Source: Candidatus Poribacteria bacterium (GTDB lineage: Bacteria; Poribacteria; WGA-4E; WGA-3G). From it: DNA of 5,904 nucleotides. Under the pieces are notes generated by a model, which searched no databases, was not told the DNA's origin, and saw only the letters and a program-made list of their open reading frames with translations. The DNA is taken from assembly GCA_009835515.1 (NCBI GenBank), contig VXXH01000864.1:1-5904 (forward strand), given 5' to 3'. The translations under genes were made by a program, and so were the position numbers. Below are positions 1 through 4,622 of this stretch, piece by piece (positions within the stretch are counted from its first letter, which is position 1; each line of letters starts with the position of its first letter).

Positions 1-460
1 GTTACAGAGAATTAATAGTAAGTCCCCAGATTTCTTTGAAGATCTCGTTATTAAACTACTCGTTGAGATGGGATATGGTGGTTCACTTGAAGATGCTGAA
101 ACCGTAGGACACAGTGGTGATAGAGGGATTGACGGTATCATTAGAGAGGACACACTTGGTCTTGATATGATTTACATTCAAGCTAAACGGTGGCGAGAGG
201 GGAGTGTAGGACGTCCTGAACTTCAAAAATTTGTTGGAGCGTTACATGAACGCAATGCTCGGAAGGGAATTTTCATCACGACATCAGATTTTACTATATC
301 AGCTATAACATACGTGGAAAGAATCGCTTCCAATATTATTCTTATTGATGGCGATCAACTTGTGGAGCTTATGATTGACTACGACGTTGGTGTATCCTCA
401 ATCGAAACTTTTGAAATCAAGCGCGTAGATTCCGATTATTTTGATGAAAGCACTGAGTGA
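1..460 (+). CDS. Mrr-type restriction endonuclease, C-terminal catalytic domain (5' end outside window)
   Basis: The frame is open from position 2 to the TGA at 458-460, giving 152 visible residues. The ATG at 68 is internal, because the 22 codons before it read as family sequence (S-P-D-F-F-E-D-L-V, then L-L-V-E-M-G-Y-G-G). This is the PD-(D/E)xK-fold Mrr_cat domain, which cuts DNA and in E. coli Mrr acts on methylated DNA. Visible signatures are the helix with F-F-E (visible residues 11-13), the catalytic Asp in G-D-R-G-I-D-G-I-I (codon 131-133), the Q-A-K variant of the E-x-K motif (Gln codon 179-181, Lys 185-187), then V-G-R-P-E-L-Q, K-G-I-F-I-T-T-S and L-I-D-G-D-Q-L. All expected catalytic residues are present, so this half looks functional. 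Any N-terminal DNA-binding domain would lie before position 1. A DUF433-family gene follows almost without a gap, suggesting co-transcription. The family call is firm; the substrate specificity is unknown. Confidence 0.93.
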   Translation, partial: LQRINSKSPDFFEDLVIKLLVEMGYGGSLEDAETVGHSGDRGIDGIIREDTLGLDMIYIQAKRWREGSVGRPELQKFVGALHERNARKGIFITTSDFTISAITYVERIASNIILIDGDQLVELMIDYDVGVSSIETFEIKRVDSDYFDESTE

Positions 461-571
461 TATGAATCGTAGGAACACGAAAGGGATATACATCATGCAA
501 GGTCAAATTCCACGGACATTAGCAGAACGGATTGTGTGTGACGAAAATATTCTCACAGAAAAACCTGTTAT

Positions 572-573
572 TA
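572..573. repeat. Left TA target-site duplication
   Basis: TA adjoining the left inverted end, matched by TA at 719-720. Because the element's ends also begin with TA, a 4-bp TATA duplication is formally possible. Only the 2-bp reading restores the DUF433 frame and the V-I-K-G-T-R motif, so TA is favoured. Confidence 0.7.
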
Positions 574-718
574 TAGTAAAACCCGAAAATAAATGAACAC
601 TTGTCCGAAGATAACCCCCCTAGAAGAAACACCCCAGCAAAAACACCCCCCTTATCAGGGGGGAATAAGATGGGAATCGCTTCGATTTGATGTGTTTCAA
701 TAATTATGGGCTTTACTA
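574..718. mobile_element. MITE-like non-coding element, 145 bp, inserted at a TA site
   Basis: The element interrupts the DUF433 gene. Its outer ends are inverted copies (TAGTAAA at 574-580, TTTACTA at 712-718). Similarity continues inward: 574-600 against the complement of 692-718 agrees at 19 of 27 positions, including CCC and AACAC blocks. Further in, CGAAG (606-610) mirrors CTTCG (680-684), and C runs face a G run, so the whole element could fold into one long imperfect hairpin. It is flanked by TA at 572-573 and at 719-720. Deleting the element with one TA restores an uninterrupted DUF433 frame, which independently fixes the ends. It has no room for a transposase and would have to be moved in trans. 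TA duplication is typical of IS630/Tc1-mariner elements, so a non-autonomous IS630-type derivative is the best guess; that family link is inference. Confidence 0.75.
646..663. repeat. GC-only hairpin in the core of the inserted element (C6-TTATCA-G6)
   Basis: Six C (646-651), the loop TTATCA (652-657) and six G (658-663) form a perfect 6-bp stem. A second C6 run at 615-620 could pair with the same G run instead, so two alternative structures exist. No T-run follows on the + strand, so it does not look like an intrinsic terminator for the rightward genes. On the - strand the next bases include a TTTTT stretch, so weak termination of leftward transcripts is conceivable. Its main role is more likely the folded core of the MITE-like element. 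Confidence 0.6.
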
Positions 719-720
719 TA
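719..720. repeat. Right TA target-site duplication
   Basis: TA adjoining the right inverted end; it pairs with the copy at 572-573. The A at 720 is also the first base of the Lys codon that resumes the DUF433 reading frame. Confidence 0.7.
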
Positions 721-932
721 AAGGCACACGATTAGCTGTTGAATTCATCATTGATTTGTTGGCACACGGTTGGAGTGAGACAGAGATTCTTGAGAATTAT
801 CCTCACATTGTACAAGAGGATATTCGGGCATGTTTGTTATTTGAATCAGAAGTGTTAGAAAGGCAGGTAGATCAGAAAGAGAAAATGTGAAAATCCCAGT
901 TCATTCTTTCATTCTATCTACCTACCAAGGCA

Positions 933-2114
933 TCAAACCACTTCCATCCAAACCCCCGGCACGAACCCCGGATACTCTCCTTCGCTGAACGCCGGATAAT
1001 AGACCCCCTCGTTGTCAAAATCGTGAACCGTCTCGCCACCGCCTTCGTTTGGGATATGTACCCTGCACGTATAATCTGTCTGATTGAACAGGTGCTGCGG
1101 TGTCGGTGTAGATGGATCTACACGGTATGCTGCTAACGCTGCCTCATCAACCGTAATCCCCAGTCCTGGCGACTCGGGAACCTGAATTGTTCCTTCAACC
1201 ACCGGAAGCCGCGTTTCGAGCAGATCCGATTCCCACAACTCATGACACGTAATCGCTGGTAGTGCCGCTTGCGATAGCACCGCACCGAGATGCACCGAGT
1301 ACGCCGTTGTAATCCCTGAGCCGACCATCTGGAGCCAGTAGGGTTGATCGAACGAAGCACAGAGCGCGTTCGTCCGTCGCAGCGAGTTCACGCCACCACC
1401 GACAACGAACCCACCACAACACCGCGCATGCAAACAGGATTCGTTGAAATGCTCTACAATCCGTTTTTCGATAGCCGCTTGCAACCGCGCCGCCCCCTCT
1501 ACATCTGTGCCAAGATAGTACGGACTCTCATAGATAGCGACATTCGGGTGTTTATCTAGCTGTTGTAAGACAGGGATAGCGTTATCTGCAGTCCGTAGGA
1601 ATCCGTTGAAATCAATGTCGAGCCGGTAGTCTGCTGGCACCGCCTCACCGACAGCATCCACCTGTGCGAAGATGTCGCGCCACGGACGCGCTTTGAGTTT
1701 CGCGGACGTATAACCGCGTTTCACCGATTCTTGGACTTCCGCCACCCAATCCTCCGGTGGCATATCAATATCCCACCACGAAATGGGGCATTTTTCGCGA
1801 ACCTTAGGTCCAATGAGTTGGTAGACAGGCACATCCACCGATTTACCGATTGCGTCAAAAAGCGACATCTGGATACCGAATCCGACGCTGTCATCGTTCA
1901 TACATGCAAACGCGTTTTGCCCGATCAGTTGTTCAATGTTCGCCGATTCATCTGATAAATTTTCGCCGTATCCGACAACACCGTTGCTGAGTTCAACACG
2001 GTAAACGTGAACCCGTTCGCCGTGCGTCAAAGCACGGTGCATGTGTCGGCTGACCCGCTCGTGATAGAAAGGTACGTTCAACGGAATCGCTTCAAGGTGT
2101 TTGATGCTAAGCAT
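933..2114 (-). CDS. Mandelate racemase / muconate lactonizing enzyme family protein (enolase superfamily)
   Basis: This 393-residue protein is a typical length for the family. It has an N-terminal capping domain (about 1-110, with G-Y-G-E-N at 48-52) and a TIM-barrel domain. Visible active-site elements are the K-x-K pair (K139, K141), the metal-ligand motif D-F-N (D168, N170), the next ligand in Y-E-S-P (E196), F-V-V-G-G-G (236-241), and V-G-S-G-I-T-T...H-L-G-A (264-278) with H275 where mandelate racemase has its catalytic His. Family members use Mg2+ to abstract a proton alpha to a carboxylate, then racemise, cycloisomerise or dehydrate sugar acids; the substrate here cannot be read. The third metal-ligand region is unusual (E221-H222-F, then C227, C232, C233), and the Asp often seen before G-F is Gly234. 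The start is supported by AGGAGA (complement of 2121-2126) 6 nt upstream. It is divergent from the dioxygenase gene and convergent with the DUF433 remnant, with a 42-bp gap lacking a clear terminator. Confidence 0.9.
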   Translation of the reverse strand: MLSIKHLEAIPLNVPFYHERVSRHMHRALTHGERVHVYRVELSNGVVGYGENLSDESANIEQLIGQNAFACMNDDSVGFGIQMSLFDAIGKSVDVPVYQLIGPKVREKCPISWWDIDMPPEDWVAEVQESVKRGYTSAKLKARPWRDIFAQVDAVGEAVPADYRLDIDFNGFLRTADNAIPVLQQLDKHPNVAIYESPYYLGTDVEGAARLQAAIEKRIVEHFNESCLHARCCGGFVVGGGVNSLRRTNALCASFDQPYWLQMVGSGITTAYSVHLGAVLSQAALPAITCHELWESDLLETRLPVVEGTIQVPESPGLGITVDEAALAAYRVDPSTPTPQHLFNQTDYTCRVHIPNEGGGETVHDFDNEGVYYPAFSEGEYPGFVPGVWMEVV

Positions 2115-2190
2115 GAAATATCTCCTAAAATAGAGGGTCCGCTTTGATAGTGCGTCTATATGTTTCTACATTTATTGGACACTGTTCCGA

Positions 2191-2221
2191 ATTGTATCAC
2201 ACTTTCAAAATTACAGGGCAA
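2191..2221 (-). promoter_or_regulatory. Candidate promoter for the racemase-family gene
   Basis: Read on the - strand, TTGCCC (2221-2216) is followed after 19 nt by TACAAT (2196-2191). A TG dinucleotide one base before the -10 makes it an extended -10. Transcription would start near 2184, leaving a leader of about 70 nt. The -35 is imperfect and the spacing is long, so this is only a candidate. Confidence 0.3.
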
Positions 2222-2312
2222 GAATATTGCTACAACTTAACTGGACAGAAATTCTGATTTCTTGAAGAAGATCAAAAAGATTTACAACTAATTGGTAATT
2301 CTATAGCAGTCA

Positions 2313-2335
2313 GGGGACAAGCAAGAGGTGTCTCC
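2313..2335. repeat. Small hairpin upstream of the heptamer array
   Basis: GGGGACA (2313-2319) can pair with TGTCTCC (2329-2335) over 7 bp with one G-T (G-U in RNA) pair, leaving a 9-nt loop. No T-run follows, so it is not a standard terminator. It could belong to a dispersed repeat or an operator; one copy cannot decide. Confidence 0.35.
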
Positions 2336-2346
2336 AATCCTGATTC

Positions 2347-2374
2347 TGATAACTGAGTACTGACAACTGACAAC
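2347..2374. repeat. Tandem heptamer array, four units of TGAyAAC type
   Basis: Four consecutive 7-mers read TGATAAC, TGAGTAC, TGACAAC, TGACAAC. The last two are identical and the first two differ by one and two bases. The array ends 15 bp before the -35 box of the dioxygenase promoter. Short tandem heptamers of similar composition occur in spacers of cyanobacteria and some other environmental bacteria. They vary in copy number by slippage and could tune promoter context, but no function can be shown here. Confidence 0.7.
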
Positions 2375-2389
2375 TATTTCCAATCACCG

Positions 2390-2419
2390 TTGACACGCCA
2401 CCTGTTTTGTTGCTATAAT
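2390..2419 (+). promoter_or_regulatory. Consensus sigma-70 promoter with extended -10 for the dioxygenase gene
   Basis: TTGACA (2390-2395), an 18-nt spacer and TATAAT (2414-2419), both hexamers exact, with TGC directly before the -10 (2411-2413) making it an extended -10. Transcription would begin near 2426, giving a leader of about 37 nt ahead of ATG 2463. Such a perfect match predicts strong housekeeping-sigma expression unless repressed. Confidence 0.8.
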
Positions 2420-2450
2420 ATCCTTAAGGTCTACAACTGTTTTTGTCAGC

Positions 2451-2456
2451 AAGGAG
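2451..2456 (+). promoter_or_regulatory. Ribosome binding site of the dioxygenase gene
   Basis: AAGGAG, 6 nt before ATG 2463, is near-perfect Shine-Dalgarno sequence at ideal spacing. It settles the start codon and indicates a lineage that uses classical initiation. Confidence 0.85.
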
Positions 2457-2462
2457 CGTTTT

Positions 2463-3326
2463 ATGGCAAGGATTGAACCTTTTAATGTTTCAAATGAACT
2501 TTTAGATGAACCCGATAAACTGCAAGAGCAGGCGCGGCAGGACGGTTATCTCTTTTTCCGTGGCTTGATTGATGCCGATGCCATCTATAACTTGCGTCAA
2601 GATTTCTTAGAAATCTGCCATCGACACGGATGGGCACAAGGTGGAGAAGCACTCATGGATGGTATCCGCACGGGTGGTCCCTACATGGAAGGTGATGACG
2701 GCTATTGGCCCGTCTTAGATGAATTCCAATCCTTGGAATCTTTCCATGCGTTCGCGCACCATCCAGCGATCATAGACATGCTGGATAAACTGTTCGGTGA
2801 GAAGACGCTTGTGCATCCGCGGAATATTGGAAGAATTATGTTCCCAGAAAACACTAAATACACAACGCCTGCACACCAAGATTTCATTCATATCCGGGGC
2901 ACAGAGGAGACCTATACTGCATGGATACCGCTCGGCGCGTGTTCAAAAGCGTTGGGTGGATTAACAGTTCTCTCTGGATCGCATCAAGGCGGTATATATC
3001 CCGTGAAACCAGCACTCGGCGCGGGTGGACTCGGCATTGATACGGCACCCCTGGAAGCAGACGGACTTTATTGGGTAGCGGGGGACTACGAGATTGGCGA
3101 CGCGCTTTTCTTTCATAGTCATGCCGTTCATAAGGCACTGCCGAACCAGAGTCCGGATCTGATTCGACTTTCGGTCGATTACCGCTATCAAGGATGCTCG
3201 AAGCCGGTCACAGAAGGGTCGCTTTTACCGCATTTCAATCGGATGGGTTGGGACGAAATTTATACCGATTGGAAATCGACGCAGTACCAATACTATTGGA
3301 ACGCTTTTGATTTAAATAGAGTTTGA
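2463..3326 (+). CDS. Phytanoyl-CoA dioxygenase (PhyH) family protein
   Basis: This 287-residue protein of normal family length is a non-haem Fe(II)/2-oxoglutarate oxygenase with a double-stranded beta-helix fold. The iron-binding triad is visible as H138-x-D140 (in P-A-H-Q-D-F) and a distal His in F-F-H-S-H-A-V-H, most likely H223. It is followed by N228 and R235, the Arg expected to bind the 2-oxoglutarate carboxylate. G-G-L-T-V-L-S-G-S-H (165-174) is the family turn, and the N-terminal G-Y-L-F-F-R-G-L (28-35) matches the usual opening strand. No signal peptide or membrane segment is seen, so it should be cytosolic. These enzymes hydroxylate many small molecules; the substrate here is unknown and phytanoyl-CoA should not be assumed. 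The ATG start has AAGGAG (2451-2456) 6 nt upstream and a consensus promoter ahead of it. The neighbouring divergent racemase-family gene suggests a shared catabolic or tailoring context. Confidence 0.92.
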   Translation: MARIEPFNVSNELLDEPDKLQEQARQDGYLFFRGLIDADAIYNLRQDFLEICHRHGWAQGGEALMDGIRTGGPYMEGDDGYWPVLDEFQSLESFHAFAHHPAIIDMLDKLFGEKTLVHPRNIGRIMFPENTKYTTPAHQDFIHIRGTEETYTAWIPLGACSKALGGLTVLSGSHQGGIYPVKPALGAGGLGIDTAPLEADGLYWVAGDYEIGDALFFHSHAVHKALPNQSPDLIRLSVDYRYQGCSKPVTEGSLLPHFNRMGWDEIYTDWKSTQYQYYWNAFDLNRV

Positions 3327-3476
3327 AAGTTAGGATTTACACAAAACAAGTGATAAATCGCCTGATTACAAGCATAGCCTTTCGCAAATGCCCGTGTCTC
3401 TTAAAACAGGCACAGTTGGTAGTGGCATAATTCATTACGCGTTGCGTAGGTCCTGAAAATAATAAGTACACGCCGT

Positions 3477-4613
3477 GTGCTGTTACAATTGCGCCGAAAA
3501 AAAACGAGAAATCAATTGATCAAATTTCAACAACAAAGACCTAACACTGTCCTGCTCATCTATTTTGTGATGATATTAATCGGGTGGGGCTGCATTGCTA
3601 TTTTCCCTGCTGTCGCCGAAAACTATACGGGTGATTTCTTAACAAACGGTGTTGGCGGGCGCGCACTCGGATTAGGTGGTGCGTATGTTAGCATTGCTGA
3701 CGATGCAACGGCGACCTATTGGAACCCGGCTGGTATTGCGGCGGTTTCCGATAATTATCAATTCTGTCTGATGCACGCCGCGCGGCGTTCCGGGTTAGGC
3801 ACGTTCAACTATATCAGCGGTACAACGCAACTCCTACCGAGACTCAATCTCGGGCTGTCGTGGATTCGGGCAGGTGTAGACGACATCCCAATCTATCCAC
3901 TCGTTCCAGCCTTTGATCCGAATATAAGTGCCGATGAACGACGGAGCCTCGCCAAAAACCGACCGAGAGAATCGGACTTTACGCCAGCGGGTTATCTCAA
4001 TGATAGTGAGAACGCTTATGTTTTAACACTCGCCACGCGTTGGGTTGTCAGTCAATCGTGGTGGGATAACTTCGGTAGGGATTCGGTACCACCGGAGTTT
4101 ATGGTCGGTGCGAATGCCAAATGGATTTCGCAACGCTTAAGCGGCGGCGATATTGACATCTACAATTACGGCAGTTGGGGATACGGTTTTGATGTTGGCG
4201 CGCTTGTCCGTTTGCCGGACTTTAACGCGCTTTTTGGTCTGGAGAATTTCGGTAGTCTCTCGTTCGGTGTCAATCTTCAGGACATTTCAAAGACGACTTT
4301 GACGTGGAACACGCTGTCTGCGCCGAAAGAATCTATTCCTGCGAATTGGAATATAGGGGTAGCGTATACTAACAATCGTGTTTTCAATCGGGAACTGATC
4401 TTCTCCTACCAGTGGCAGCAACGCTATGGCGGTCAGATGCATCTCGGCATAGAGTATCAGATTAGCAAACCTTTAGCTTTACGCCTCGGTTACCGCGAGA
4501 GTCGTCTGACAAGCGGCATCGGTATCCAGCTTCGCCAGTTTCGGCTCGATTACGCGCTCCTCTTCGGTGACCTAATTAGCACACATTTTTTGAGTCTGCT
4601 GTGGAATTTTTGA
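3477..4613 (+). CDS. PorV/PorQ-like outer-membrane beta-barrel protein
   Basis: This protein of about 378 residues has a signal peptide: a basic stretch (R6-R7-K8-K9-T-R11), a hydrophobic core (about 24-43) and A-V-A before E48 as the likely cleavage site. The mature N-terminus has the family signature G-G-R-A-L-G-L-G-G-A-Y-V-S-I-A-D-D-A-T-A, then Y-W-N-P-A-G (residues 59-86). The rest alternates short amphipathic strands with loops and ends in Phe (L-L-W-N-F), the usual barrel-insertion signal. The fold is FadL-like. Relatives include PorV and PorQ of type IX secretion, but in many phyla such proteins have no known role and nothing here proves a secretion function. The start is uncertain: no ATG lies upstream of the signal peptide. 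GTG 3477 or TTG 3489 keeps the basic region, whereas ATG 3570 would remove it. No good ribosome binding site is seen, and an A8 run lies at 3497-3504. Confidence 0.85.
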   Translation: MLLQLRRKKTRNQLIKFQQQRPNTVLLIYFVMILIGWGCIAIFPAVAENYTGDFLTNGVGGRALGLGGAYVSIADDATATYWNPAGIAAVSDNYQFCLMHAARRSGLGTFNYISGTTQLLPRLNLGLSWIRAGVDDIPIYPLVPAFDPNISADERRSLAKNRPRESDFTPAGYLNDSENAYVLTLATRWVVSQSWWDNFGRDSVPPEFMVGANAKWISQRLSGGDIDIYNYGSWGYGFDVGALVRLPDFNALFGLENFGSLSFGVNLQDISKTTLTWNTLSAPKESIPANWNIGVAYTNNRVFNRELIFSYQWQQRYGGQMHLGIEYQISKPLALRLGYRESRLTSGIGIQLRQFRLDYALLFGDLISTHFLSLLWNF

Positions 4614-4622
4614 GGAGCGACT

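Larger units (their letters stand above)
495..890 (+). pseudogene. DUF433 family (VapB-like antitoxin) gene interrupted by a small inverted-repeat element
   Basis: Two same-frame fragments belong to one gene. The 5' piece (ATG 495, or 462, to TGA 594-596) encodes R-I-V-C-D-E-N-I-L-T-E-K-P-V-I. The 3' piece resumes at codon 720-722 with K-G-T-R-L-A-V-E-F-I-I-D-L-L and continues through the Y-P-H-I-V-Q-E-D-I-R helix to the stop at 888-890. Joining base 572 to base 720 gives ...K-P-V-I-K-G-T-R..., the usual DUF433 core, and a protein of about 82 residues, which is normal for the family. The intervening bases carry in-frame stops at 594, 612, 621 and 666. DUF433 proteins (COG2442) are small winged-helix-like antitoxin relatives, often followed by a DUF5615 PIN-like toxin. 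Start 495 is preferred: AAAGGG at 480-485 sits 9 nt upstream and the residual length fits, although ATG 462 lies just 1 nt after the mrr stop. The 3' piece could be translated alone from TTG 687 or ATG 690, but would lack the conserved N-terminus. Confidence 0.8.
2115..2462. other. Divergent intergenic region between the racemase-family and dioxygenase genes
   Basis: This 348-bp gene-free spacer separates two outward-facing genes. It holds a ribosome binding site for the leftward gene (2121-2126), a weak leftward promoter candidate (2191-2221), a small hairpin (2313-2335), a heptamer array (2347-2374), a strong rightward promoter (2390-2419) and the ribosome binding site of the rightward gene (2451-2456). 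The AT-rich stretch at about 2222-2310 shows nothing I can name, and I see no credible small gene here. Confidence 0.7.

Noticed and set aside
462..596. Stand-alone 44-residue small protein
   Set aside because: Its last recognisable segment continues exactly in the DUF433 fragment beyond the inserted element, so it is the 5' part of a broken gene rather than an independent peptide.
646..663. Intrinsic terminator for mrr or the DUF433 gene
   Set aside because: The stem is perfect, but no T-run follows on the + strand and it lies inside the inserted element rather than after a complete gene.
900..915. Tandem TTCATTCT 8-mer, two copies
   Set aside because: Two copies of a low-complexity 8-mer can arise by chance, and no function is suggested.
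887..988. 33-codon GTG-initiated frame overlapping the DUF433 stop
   Set aside because: Beyond the first few codons it shows no family resemblance, and half of it lies antisense within the racemase-family coding region. It is treated only as a possible vestige, not a gene.
1133..1955. Several 60-75 codon open frames on both strands
   Set aside because: They lie within the racemase-family gene in other frames, have no family features or ribosome binding sites, and are rich in Arg/Cys as expected for shadow frames.
3327..3476. Promoter, terminator or small RNA between the dioxygenase and barrel genes
   Set aside because: There are only weak signals: TACGC/GCGTA at 3436-3448, a bulged stem at 3389-3412, and CATAAT at 3426-3431 without a matching -35. 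None is strong enough to annotate.
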